Origin: an uncultured Muribaculum sp.
GTDB taxonomy: Bacteria; Bacteroidota; Bacteroidia; Bacteroidales; Muribaculaceae
DNA length: 30,031 nucleotides
Reading direction: 5' to 3'
NCBI RefSeq assembly: GCF_910583865.1
Contig: NZ_CAJTYX010000033.1
Coordinates: forward strand, 1 to 30,031
Shown here: piece by piece, positions 8,147-16,153 of the stretch
Numbering within the stretch: the stretch's first letter is position 1
Layout of the letters: each line of letters starts with the position of its first letter
The notes under the pieces: generated by a model
Told to the model about the DNA's origin: nothing
The model's database searches: none
The model's input: only the letters and a program-made list of their open reading frames with translations
Made by a program: the position numbers and the translations under genes

Positions 8147-8728
8147 ATGCTTACATACCTATCGATAATAGTGACTGCGATATTCGTCAACAATATCGTT
8201 TTCGCCCAGTTTCTCGGCATATGTCCGTTTCTCGGTGTATCGAAGAAGCTCAGTTCGGCGCTCGGAATGGGTGCTGCGGTTACGTTCGTGATGACACTGG
8301 CCACATGCGTGACATGGCTCGTGCAATACGGCATACTCGAACCATGGGGTCTCGGCTATATGCAGACCATCGTTTTCATCCTCGTGATTGCGGCGCTCGT
8401 GCAGATGCTCGAAATCATCATTAAAAAGATAGCTCCGGGACTTTATCAGGCACTCGGGGTGTTCCTCCCGCTAATCACCACCAATTGCGCCGTACTCGGT
8501 GTGGCTATCCTCGTAATCCAGAAAGGCATGAATCTCGGCGAATCGATGGTTTATGCAGTGGCTACGGCAATCGGATTCACGTTGGCGCTTGTGGTATTCG
8601 CAGGCATCCGCGAACAGTTGCGCATGGTCGATGTGCCGGCTCCTATGCGCGGCATACCCATAGCGCTCATATGTGCCGGCATGCTCGCCATGGCTTTCAT
8701 GGGATTTTCGGGCATATCGGTCGGCTGA
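8147..8728 (+). CDS. rnfA: Rnf electron transport complex subunit A
   Basis: Integral membrane subunit of the NqrE/RnfA family, 193 residues from the chosen start, with about six helices and the signature FLGICPFLGVSKK (22-34). C26 and C114 (in TTNCAVLGV) are the expected [2Fe-2S] ligands shared with RnfE. The frame is open back to a TTG at 8138 that overlaps the rnfE stop. The ATG at 8147 is preferred because it gives the usual N-terminus (MLTYLS). This is the last gene of the rnf operon; a strong hairpin starts 24 bp after its stop. Confidence 0.95.
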   Translation: MLTYLSIIVTAIFVNNIVFAQFLGICPFLGVSKKLSSALGMGAAVTFVMTLATCVTWLVQYGILEPWGLGYMQTIVFILVIAALVQMLEIIIKKIAPGLYQALGVFLPLITTNCAVLGVAILVIQKGMNLGESMVYAVATAIGFTLALVVFAGIREQLRMVDVPAPMRGIPIALICAGMLAMAFMGFSGISVG

Positions 8729-8752
8729 CCGACAGAGTTACGTAAGAACGGC

Positions 8753-8809
8753 GGTTGCCGCGTATTTCACAATGTAACATATCACAACATTATGAAATAC
8801 GCGGCAATC
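8753..8809 (+). promoter_or_regulatory. long hairpin covering the start codon of the glycosidase gene
   Basis: TTGCCGCGTATTTCA (8755-8769) pairs perfectly with TGAAATACGCGGCAA (8793-8807). The stem extends outward by a G-U and a G-C pair. It also extends inward, after one C/A mismatch, by five more pairs (8771-8775 with 8787-8791), leaving an 11-nt loop. The ATG at 8792-8794 is inside the stem. The downstream side is moderately T-rich (TCTCTTTATCT), so it could also act as a terminator or attenuator for the rnf operon. Confidence 0.8.
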
Positions 8810-10219
8810 TCTTTATCTATGCTATTGGCTGCCTCCACTGCCGATGCCGAACTCGTAAGCTATCCGGCCCCCGCAGAGGCGCGGCTCAATGAATCATTTT
8901 CGGTGGCTGTGCGCCAAGACGGCGCAGCATGGACACCTGTACCTGTCTACAACGTGAAAGTCGACAAGGTAAACGGCACAGGCCATAAAGTGGTCGATAC
9001 GTCGATGGCCTATTTCGATATGGACGGGATGACCGAAGTGCGCGTCGTCAGCCACAACAAGCGTGTGGAGAATGCACGCGTGCGTCCCGGCTCACGAGGT
9101 ATCTCATGTACCCTGTCGGGCGACACGATAACATTCTCAATCGACCGGCCCGAGCTGCTTTCCGTGGAAGTCAATGGCGACATATTCGACAATCTGCAAC
9201 TGTTTGCCAATCCAATCGACCGGACAGCACCCACACCGAAACAACTCAAGAAACTCCGTAAAAACAAAAACTATATCTATTTCGGCCCGGGCTACCACAA
9301 GATTGACACACTAAAGGTAAGCTCGGGACAAGAAGTCTACATAGCCGGAGGCGCGTTGGTCGACGGAGTGATAGAAGTGGAAGATGCCGACGGCGCACGC
9401 GTGCATGGACGCGGCATGGTCTATCCCCACCGCAAGATGGGACTGGCCGTGCGCAACAGCCGCAACGTAGAGGTAGAAGGCCTGTTTTCCACGCAATGTG
9501 CCGTGGGAGGCAGCGACAGCGTGAAGATAGAGAATGTGAAAGTGATGAGCTACTACGGCTGGGGCGACGGCTTCAACGTGTTTGCAAGCAACAATGTGCA
9601 CTATGACCACATATTCGCACGCACATCCGACGACTGTACTACAATCTACGCCACCCGCAAGGGATTCACCGGGGGATGCCGCAACATCGTCACCGAGAAC
9701 TCCGTGCTATGGGCCGACGTGGCCCATCCCTTCATGATCGGGCTACATGGCAACGTAGAACATCCCGACGTAATCGAGGATTGCATATACCGCAACATCG
9801 ACGTGCTCGACATGCAGGAAAAACAGATAGACTATCAAGGAGTGTTCGCAATCGTGGCCGGAGACAACAATACGGTGCGTCGCATCACATTCGAGGACAT
9901 TCGCGTCGACAATTTCCGGCAAGGCAAGCTTTTTGACATCCGTATCGCCTGGAACAAGAAATACTGCGGTGCTCCAGGCATGGCTATCGAGGACATCACA
10001 TTCAACGACATAATCTACAACGGCGACCGTTCCGAACTCTCACTGATAATCGGATACGATGACACTCGCATGGTGCGAGGCGTCCACTTCAACAATCTCG
10101 TGATCAACGGCGAGAAAATCCACGACAAGATGCCGGGCAAGCCAGGATGGTACAAGACCGCCGACATGGGCCGCATTTTCATAGGTGAACACACCGCCGA
10201 CATCACTTTCTCTGAGTGA
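8792..10219 (+). CDS. secreted right-handed beta-helix glycosidase, GH28-like
   Basis: A 475-residue exported protein. Residues 1-19 are a Sec signal peptide with a TADA-type cleavage region; no lipobox Cys is present. Residues about 20-145 look like a beta-sandwich domain. From about 150 the sequence has the short repeated beta-strand rungs of a parallel beta-helix (AGGALVDGVIEV, NSRNVEVEG, SDSVKIENVKV). Three acidic residues, D259, D280 and D281, have the 21/22 spacing of the catalytic aspartates of GH28 polygalacturonases. GLHG (317-320) and IRIAW (about 383-387) sit roughly where GH28 has its GHG and RIK motifs, but the NTD triplet reads GDG. The added N-terminal domain recalls GH49, so the family and substrate are uncertain. 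No T9SS C-terminal domain is seen. The signal peptide fixes the ATG despite the hairpin over it. Confidence 0.8.
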   Translation: MKYAAISLSMLLAASTADAELVSYPAPAEARLNESFSVAVRQDGAAWTPVPVYNVKVDKVNGTGHKVVDTSMAYFDMDGMTEVRVVSHNKRVENARVRPGSRGISCTLSGDTITFSIDRPELLSVEVNGDIFDNLQLFANPIDRTAPTPKQLKKLRKNKNYIYFGPGYHKIDTLKVSSGQEVYIAGGALVDGVIEVEDADGARVHGRGMVYPHRKMGLAVRNSRNVEVEGLFSTQCAVGGSDSVKIENVKVMSYYGWGDGFNVFASNNVHYDHIFARTSDDCTTIYATRKGFTGGCRNIVTENSVLWADVAHPFMIGLHGNVEHPDVIEDCIYRNIDVLDMQEKQIDYQGVFAIVAGDNNTVRRITFEDIRVDNFRQGKLFDIRIAWNKKYCGAPGMAIEDITFNDIIYNGDRSELSLIIGYDDTRMVRGVHFNNLVINGEKIHDKMPGKPGWYKTADMGRIFIGEHTADITFSE

Positions 10220-10263
10220 CATTCTAGACGCTCCAAGTGAGCGGCATACCGTAACCCACACCG

Positions 10264-10307
10264 TATTCCTCCGTAAACTGTCTACAAGCACAGGCTACGG
10301 AGGAATA
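10264..10307 (+). terminator. hairpin after glycosidase gene, terminator-like
   Basis: TATTCCTCCGTA (10264-10275) and TACGGAGGAATA (10296-10307) form a perfect 12-bp stem with a 20-nt loop, 44 bp after the stop codon. The following bases (TCTATATC) are not a real T run, so termination is plausible but unproven. No consensus -7 element was found between here and porT. Confidence 0.5.
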
Positions 10308-10403
10308 TCTATATCATAAAATCTCGAACGGACAAATAACATATGGCTTTTAGGCATAGTCCCATACAATAATGACTGCCAAGGCGGCGTTATCTATCAA
10401 TAG

Positions 10404-11132
10404 ATGCAAACACGTCGTCACATATTATATATAATAGGCATAGCTCTCATTGCGGCGATGAGTATTCCCGCAACAGCACAGCGCAATGACAAGGTGCTCA
10501 ACAGGCCTTACTCAGATTTGAGGCGCTGGCATATGGGATTCTCTGTCGGACTGTTCGCGCCCTCCCTGGCATTCACCCACAACGGATTTGTAAGCGAAGC
10601 GGGTGAGACATGGTTCGTGGAGCAGCCGTCGTATTCCCCGGGATTCTGCGTCAACGGGCTTTTCGACTTTCGGCTAAACGATTATTTCAGCCTGCGGTTC
10701 ACTCCGGGCATGTATTTCGGCAACCGCACAGTTAAGATGCGCGACAGCAATAGCGGTGCCATAGAGCAGCAGGACATAAAGTCGACCTATATAGTAATGC
10801 CTCTCGACATAAAGTACAACGCCCTGCGCCTCCACAACGTGCGCCCATACATGCTCGCGGGAGTGATGCCGACATTCGACGTGGCCAAGCGCCGCAACCG
10901 CGATCTGTTGCAACTTAAGCCTTCCGACTTCATGCTGTCGATAGGATTCGGATGCGACCTCTATCTCCCCTACTTCAAGTTCGTACCGGAGATAAAGTTC
11001 TGTTTCGGGCTCACTGACCAACTCAAGCGCGACCGTCCCGACCTCGATGACGACCCTGACCGCCTCAAATTTACTCAGTCGCTCTCAAAAGTGAGGCAAC
11101 AGATGGTAGTGCTCACGTTTTATTTCGAATAG
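10404..11132 (+). CDS. porT: type IX secretion protein PorT
   Basis: A 242-residue outer-membrane beta-barrel protein needed for T9SS function in Porphyromonas and (as SprT) in Flavobacterium. A signal peptide (about 1-25, ending ATAQ) is followed by NRPYSDLRRWHMGFSVGLF (33-51), which I recognise as PorT-like, and alternating amphipathic strands ending in VVLTFYFE with the C-terminal aromatic residue usual for barrels. PYFKFVPEIKFCFGLTD (about 195-211) is also characteristic. Length matches the family. It starts the T9SS operon and ends 6 bp before porP. In P. gingivalis porT is, as I recall, separate from porPKLMN, so the linkage here is informative. Confidence 0.85.
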   Translation: MQTRRHILYIIGIALIAAMSIPATAQRNDKVLNRPYSDLRRWHMGFSVGLFAPSLAFTHNGFVSEAGETWFVEQPSYSPGFCVNGLFDFRLNDYFSLRFTPGMYFGNRTVKMRDSNSGAIEQQDIKSTYIVMPLDIKYNALRLHNVRPYMLAGVMPTFDVAKRRNRDLLQLKPSDFMLSIGFGCDLYLPYFKFVPEIKFCFGLTDQLKRDRPDLDDDPDRLKFTQSLSKVRQQMVVLTFYFE

Positions 11133-11138
11133 GCCTCA

Positions 11139-12131
11139 ATGATTCGAAAGCTTATCATCATGATGTCAAGAAGATGCGTGGCAGCGCTGATGCTGTTGGC
11201 CATGCTCACTGTTGATGCCTCGGCGCAGGTCGATGCCGGTTTCACCCAGTACTTCGAAGTGCCATCCTACTACAATCCGGCTGCCATAGGACTTACCGAC
11301 TATCTGCGGATACGCGGAGGCTCGCGCCTGCAATGGATGGGAATTCCAAAAGCTCCAAAGACATTTCTTGCCAATGCCGACATGCCCGTGAAGCTGTTCG
11401 GCAAAAGAATCGGGGTTGGCATGGTCATGCAGCAGGAGAGCATGGGGCTCTACAACAATCTCACCCTTGGAGTGATGGGCGCCTATAAATTCAAACTGCT
11501 GAAAGGAGAGATGTCGGTCGGACTCCGCGTGGGTCTCTTCGACGAATCATTCAAAGGCTCGGAAGTGGTGCTTCCCGACGACAATGACTACCATCAGGGA
11601 GCAGACGATGCCATACCCACCACCGACGTCCACGGAACGGCTTTCGACATAAGCCTCGGGGCATATTACCGCCACAGGTTGTTCTGGGCAGGCGTTTCCG
11701 CAACCCACATCAACCAGCCCACGGTGAAGATGTCGACCGACGGAACGGAAGCCAAGCAGTATGAGTTCAAGGCCGGATGCGGATTCTATTTCATGGCAGG
11801 TGGCAATATTCCGATAAAAAACACGTTATTTGAAGTGCAGCCATCGATGCTGGTAAAGACCGACTTTACCTTCACCACGGCGGAAATAACCGCCAGGTTG
11901 CTCTATAACCGGTTCATCTACGGAGGACTTGCCTACCGCTACAACGATGCCGTATCGCTCCTGCTTGGAGCCTACTACAAGAACTTCTTCGTAGGCTACA
12001 GCTACGACTATCCCACGACAGACATAGCAAAAGCAAGCAGCGGCAGCCACGAGATATGGCTCGGCTATAGCCTAAAACTCGACCTCGGAGAGAAGAACAA
12101 GCATAGGCACAAAAGCATACGAATAATGTAA
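11139..12131 (+). CDS. porP: PorP/SprF family type IX secretion outer-membrane protein
   Basis: A 330-residue predicted beta-barrel of the PorP/SprF family, which works with the PorK-PorN ring of the T9SS. The signal peptide ends near DASAQ (about residue 30), and the mature start QVDAGFTQYFEVPSYYNPAAIGL is the usual family opening (aromatic-rich with YNPA). Barrel-like strands follow to a basic C-terminus. Alternative ATGs at 11160 and 11163 would still leave a signal peptide, so the exact start is uncertain. It lies 6 bp after porT and 4 bp before gldK, inside the operon. Confidence 0.9.
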   Translation: MIRKLIIMMSRRCVAALMLLAMLTVDASAQVDAGFTQYFEVPSYYNPAAIGLTDYLRIRGGSRLQWMGIPKAPKTFLANADMPVKLFGKRIGVGMVMQQESMGLYNNLTLGVMGAYKFKLLKGEMSVGLRVGLFDESFKGSEVVLPDDNDYHQGADDAIPTTDVHGTAFDISLGAYYRHRLFWAGVSATHINQPTVKMSTDGTEAKQYEFKAGCGFYFMAGGNIPIKNTLFEVQPSMLVKTDFTFTTAEITARLLYNRFIYGGLAYRYNDAVSLLLGAYYKNFFVGYSYDYPTTDIAKASSGSHEIWLGYSLKLDLGEKNKHRHKSIRIM

Positions 12132-12135
12132 CTTC

Positions 12136-13587
12136 ATGTTTATGAACAAAATACAGAATCATCTATTAACCGCTATAATCACCCTTCCGATAGTCACCTC
12201 ATGCGCCTTGGGCAGCCATAGCAGCATGGGAGGCGAAGTCACGGGCGTGAGCGCCACATCATGGGCTGAGCCTACTCCCTACGGCATGGTGCTCGTAGAC
12301 CGGGGTTCCATGAAAGTAGGACCCGCCAAGGCAGACAGCGCGTGGAACCTCCGGGCCGATGCACGCGGCATAAGTGTCGACGGGTTCTGGATGGACGAGA
12401 CCGAGGTCACCAACGGCAAATACAAACAGTTTGTACACTGGGTGCGCGACTCCATCATCCGCGAACGCCTCGCCGACCCTGCTTACGGCGGTAACGAGGA
12501 ATTCAAGATCGAGGAGGACAAGGAAGGCAACCCCGTGAAGCCTTACCTCAATTGGAGCAAGGCCATTCCATGGCGCAATCCTTCTGAGGACGAGGCTCGT
12601 GCCATTGAAAGCCTATACCGCGTCAATCCCATCACAGGCGTGAAAGAACTTGATCCGGAGCAGCTCAATTACCGCTACGAGACCTACAACCATACCGAGG
12701 CAGCCAAGCGCAAGAATAGGCTCAACCCGGCACGCCGCGACTACAACACCGACCGTCCTGTCGACACCACTCTTCCCGTCATCTCTAAAGACACCGCCTA
12801 TATCAACGATGAGGGTGACATTGTGCGTCAGACGATTTCACGCGCGCTGTCGGGCGATTACGACTTCGTCAACACCTACATAGTCAACATCTATCCTGAC
12901 ACGACGGCATGGATCAACGACTTCGAGAACGCCTACAACGAGCCTTACGTGCGCCTCTATTTCTCCCATGGCGGCTACAACGACTACCCCGTAGTCGGAG
13001 TCAGCTGGGAGCAGGCCAACGCGTTCAGCCACTGGCGCACTGAGTTTCTCCGCCGCTCTCTGGGCAAAGACGGCATCTATATAGAACCTTACCGGCTGCC
13101 CACAGAGGCCGAATGGGAATATGCCGCCCGTGCCGGCAACAACGATAATATGTATCCATGGGACGGAGAACTCCCGCTGACCGAGGACAAGGGATGCTTC
13201 TATGCCAACTTCAAGCCAGACGAGGGCAACTACTCCCGCGACGGCCACATCATCACATCTCGCGTGGGCACATACTCCCCCAACGACTTCGGGCTATACG
13301 ACATGGCAGGGAACGTCAGCGAATGGACTTCCACGGCCTATACCGAGAGCGTCGGTAAGCTCACTTCGGATCTCAATCCGGAGTACCGCTATGACGCAGC
13401 CGTCGAGGATCCCTACAAGATGAAGCGCAAGATCGTGCGCGGAGGTTCATGGAAGGATGTGGCCCACAACGTGCGCTCCGACCTGCGCATGTGGGAATAC
13501 CAGAACGAGCAACGCTCCTACATAGGATTCCGCAACGTACGCTCTCGCATAGGATTCGCAAAAGGACAAGGCCAGAAACAGAAATAA
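12136..13587 (+). CDS. gldK: T9SS ring lipoprotein GldK/PorK
   Basis: A 483-residue lipoprotein that forms a periplasmic ring with GldN/PorN under the outer membrane. The signal peptide ends in the lipobox VTSC with C23 as the lipidated residue. The rest is a formylglycine-generating-enzyme-like (FGE-sulfatase) fold, seen from GMVLVDRGS (50-58), MDETEVTN (86-93), VVGVSWEQANAFSHW (286-300), LPTEAEWEYAARAG (321-334), AGNVSEW (381-387) and RGGSW (425-429). A long insertion between about 94 and 280 is typical of GldK. A second ATG at 12142 would give an N-terminus two residues shorter. It is followed after 50 bp by gldL. Confidence 0.95.
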   Translation: MFMNKIQNHLLTAIITLPIVTSCALGSHSSMGGEVTGVSATSWAEPTPYGMVLVDRGSMKVGPAKADSAWNLRADARGISVDGFWMDETEVTNGKYKQFVHWVRDSIIRERLADPAYGGNEEFKIEEDKEGNPVKPYLNWSKAIPWRNPSEDEARAIESLYRVNPITGVKELDPEQLNYRYETYNHTEAAKRKNRLNPARRDYNTDRPVDTTLPVISKDTAYINDEGDIVRQTISRALSGDYDFVNTYIVNIYPDTTAWINDFENAYNEPYVRLYFSHGGYNDYPVVGVSWEQANAFSHWRTEFLRRSLGKDGIYIEPYRLPTEAEWEYAARAGNNDNMYPWDGELPLTEDKGCFYANFKPDEGNYSRDGHIITSRVGTYSPNDFGLYDMAGNVSEWTSTAYTESVGKLTSDLNPEYRYDAAVEDPYKMKRKIVRGGSWKDVAHNVRSDLRMWEYQNEQRSYIGFRNVRSRIGFAKGQGQKQK

Positions 13588-13637
13588 CCCACTCCTCACT
13601 CTCACAGCAACCAACGTCATCATCACCATCCAACACA

Positions 13638-14522
13638 ATGGGAAAGATAAAGAAATACAAGAACAGCATCGAACGTTTCCTTTCAGGAGAAAAGGGACAG
13701 CGCTTCTTCAACTTCGCCTACTCGATCGGAGCGGCAATCGTGATCTGGGGCGCACTGTTCAAGATACTCCACCTCCCCGGTGGAAGCACCCTGCTATCAA
13801 TAGGCATGGGCACCGAGGTACTTATGTTCATCCTCACGGCCTTTGACCGTCCACCGCGTGAATACCATTGGGAGGAGGTGTTCCCCGTCCTCAGCACCAA
13901 AAGTCCCGAGGATCGGCCCGATTTCCAGGGAGGAGGCAACATAATCGTAGGCTCAGGAACGACATCCGCCCCCTATGTTTCGCCCTCCGGAGCCAAAGGT
14001 GTCAATGTCCCGGCCGGAGGAGCAGTCATCCCTCCAGACGCCACACCCACCGACGAGTATGTAGCGCAAATCGCCGCACTCTCACAGCAGATGGATCAGC
14101 TGCGCCATACCACCGAATCGCTGAACAATGTAAGCGAAGTCCTGCTCCAGTCATACAGGGCCATCACTGAGAATTCCGAAAACATCACCCGAAGCTCCAC
14201 AGGCTACGTCGAGGAGATGCAGGCGCTGAACCGCAACATCGCCGGATTGAACACCATCTACGAAATACAGCTCAAGAGCGTAAGCTCACAGCTCGACTCC
14301 ATCGACCGTGTGAACCGTGGCATAAAGGACATACGCGACATGTACGAGAAGTCGTCGGCCATGAGCGAACGCTATTGCGAGGAAACAGAGAAGATGGCGC
14401 GGTACATGCAACAACTCAACCAGGTATATGAGAAGATGCTCCATGCCATGACCATCAATATGTACAACCCGATGGGAGCGCCGGCCCCCCAGACACCGGC
14501 AGGCGACACGTCTATCCGTTAA
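13638..14522 (+). CDS. gldL: T9SS motor membrane protein GldL/PorL
   Basis: A 294-residue inner-membrane component of the proton-driven T9SS motor. Two N-terminal membrane helices (about 24-43 and 49-68) contain E60 in GMGTEVLMF, the buried glutamate thought essential for proton flow, and K42 in FKILH. A linker rich in Gly/Pro/Thr (about 95-135) leads to a C-terminal coiled-coil cytoplasmic region (about 140-280). The frame is open upstream into gldK, but the ATG at 13638 gives the canonical MGKIKKYKN start. It lies 50 bp after gldK and 29 bp before gldM. Confidence 0.95.
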   Translation: MGKIKKYKNSIERFLSGEKGQRFFNFAYSIGAAIVIWGALFKILHLPGGSTLLSIGMGTEVLMFILTAFDRPPREYHWEEVFPVLSTKSPEDRPDFQGGGNIIVGSGTTSAPYVSPSGAKGVNVPAGGAVIPPDATPTDEYVAQIAALSQQMDQLRHTTESLNNVSEVLLQSYRAITENSENITRSSTGYVEEMQALNRNIAGLNTIYEIQLKSVSSQLDSIDRVNRGIKDIRDMYEKSSAMSERYCEETEKMARYMQQLNQVYEKMLHAMTINMYNPMGAPAPQTPAGDTSIR

Positions 14523-14551
14523 AACCTCCAACACTTACCACACCCCACCTT

Positions 14552-16120
14552 ATGGGAAGCAACAATACACGTTCACTTTCGTCACGTCAGAAGATGATAA
14601 ATCTGATGTACATCGTGCTGACGGCAATGTTGGCGCTGAATGTATCATCAGACGTGCTCGAAGGGTTCGGCCAGGTCGAAGAGGGACTTGCACGCAGCAA
14701 CGCCACCGTAGACCAACGCAATGAGGCCGTCTACCGGCGCCTCGTGGCATTTGCCGAACAGAATCCGGAGAAAGGCGCCCCATGGCGCGACAAGGCTGCC
14801 GAAGTGCGCTCCACCACGGCACGTGTCTACAGCCTCATCGACACACTTAAAATGGCGATTGCTGTCGAAGCCGACGGACAGAATGCCAACCTCGACGAGA
14901 TTATCAACCAGGATAACCTCGACGCGGCATCCATAGTGATGCTGTCGCCAGGGAATCCGAAAGGCAAACACCTGCGCAGCACCATTGATTACTATCGCAA
15001 TTACATCGCCTCTCTAATGGCCGACTCGGTGAAGCGCGACAACGTAATGCGCTCTCTTTCGACCGACCGTATCACCCGCCGGGGCACAGTCACCCCCCAG
15101 CTTTGGGAGGAGGCGATGTTTGACAACAAACCCGTGATCGCTGCCATCACCCTGCTCACAAAGCTACAGAGCGACGTGCGCTACGCCGAGGGTGAGGCAC
15201 TCGCCACACTGCTTTCCAATGTCGATGCGGGCGATGTCCGTGTCAACGAGCTTAACGCATTCGTCATACCGCAGTCGCGCAACGTTATGCGCGGCAGCCG
15301 CTATTCGGCCAACATCGTACTCGCCGCAGTCGACACTACCCAGCGCCCGGCCATATTCATCAATGGAAAGCAGCTCGACAATGACCACGGCCTTTTCGAA
15401 ACTCCCGCGACATCCACCGGCAATTTCGACTATTCCGGCTACCTTGAAGTGCCTCACGGCGACGGTACAGTCACACGCCACGAATTCGAGTCGAGCTACA
15501 CAGTGATTGAGCCTACAGCCACCATCTCCGCCACGATGATGAACGTGCTGTACGCCGGCATTGACAACCCCATGAGCATATCTGTTCCTGGAGTAGCACC
15601 ATCGGCCATATCAGCATCAATGACCAACGGCACACTCTCCCGCAACGGACAGGGATGGGTGGCACACCCAGGAAAGGTCGGCACGGAAGCTGTGGTGACC
15701 GTAACCGCCAACATCGACGGTCGCCCGCAGACGGTTGCTTCCACCTCATTCCGTGTTCGTAAACTCCCCGACCCCGCGCCGTTCATTACTTATACCGACT
15801 CAAAGGGAAACCAGGAGCGCTACAAGGGCGGGAAACCGTTTCCCAAGACACTTCTGCTACAGGCCCCGGGCATAGAGGCCGCCATTGATGATGACCTGCT
15901 CAACGTCACCTACAAGGTATTGAGCTTCGAGACTGTATTCTTCGATTCTATGGGTAATGCTATCCCCGAGGTGTCGCAGGGCGCGCAGTTCTCCCAGCGT
16001 CAGAAAGATTCGTTCCGTCGTCTCCAGCGCGGCAAACGCTTCTACATCTCGCGCGTGAAAGCCATAGGACCCGACGGCATACAACGCGACCTCGCTCCGA
16101 TGGAAGTAATCGTCAACTAA
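14552..16120 (+). CDS. gldM: T9SS motor protein GldM/PorM
   Basis: A 522-residue partner of GldL. One N-terminal membrane helix (about 16-34) follows SSRQKMINLMYIVLTAMLAL; R12 corresponds to the arginine that pairs with the GldL glutamate in known structures. The large periplasmic part is the expected series of helical and Ig-like domains that reach to the GldK-GldN ring. Full length for the family, with no interruption. The start 29 bp after gldL and the end 33 bp before gldN place it inside the operon. Confidence 0.95.
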   Translation: MGSNNTRSLSSRQKMINLMYIVLTAMLALNVSSDVLEGFGQVEEGLARSNATVDQRNEAVYRRLVAFAEQNPEKGAPWRDKAAEVRSTTARVYSLIDTLKMAIAVEADGQNANLDEIINQDNLDAASIVMLSPGNPKGKHLRSTIDYYRNYIASLMADSVKRDNVMRSLSTDRITRRGTVTPQLWEEAMFDNKPVIAAITLLTKLQSDVRYAEGEALATLLSNVDAGDVRVNELNAFVIPQSRNVMRGSRYSANIVLAAVDTTQRPAIFINGKQLDNDHGLFETPATSTGNFDYSGYLEVPHGDGTVTRHEFESSYTVIEPTATISATMMNVLYAGIDNPMSISVPGVAPSAISASMTNGTLSRNGQGWVAHPGKVGTEAVVTVTANIDGRPQTVASTSFRVRKLPDPAPFITYTDSKGNQERYKGGKPFPKTLLLQAPGIEAAIDDDLLNVTYKVLSFETVFFDSMGNAIPEVSQGAQFSQRQKDSFRRLQRGKRFYISRVKAIGPDGIQRDLAPMEVIVN

Positions 16121-16153
16121 TCCCCATACATCCGACCATATCAACACCCGCAT

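Noticed and set aside
13449..13637. Upstream extension of gldL into gldK (open frame from 13449)
   Set aside because: The ATG at 13638 gives the conserved MGKIKKYKN start, and the extension would overlap gldK by about 140 bp with non-family sequence.
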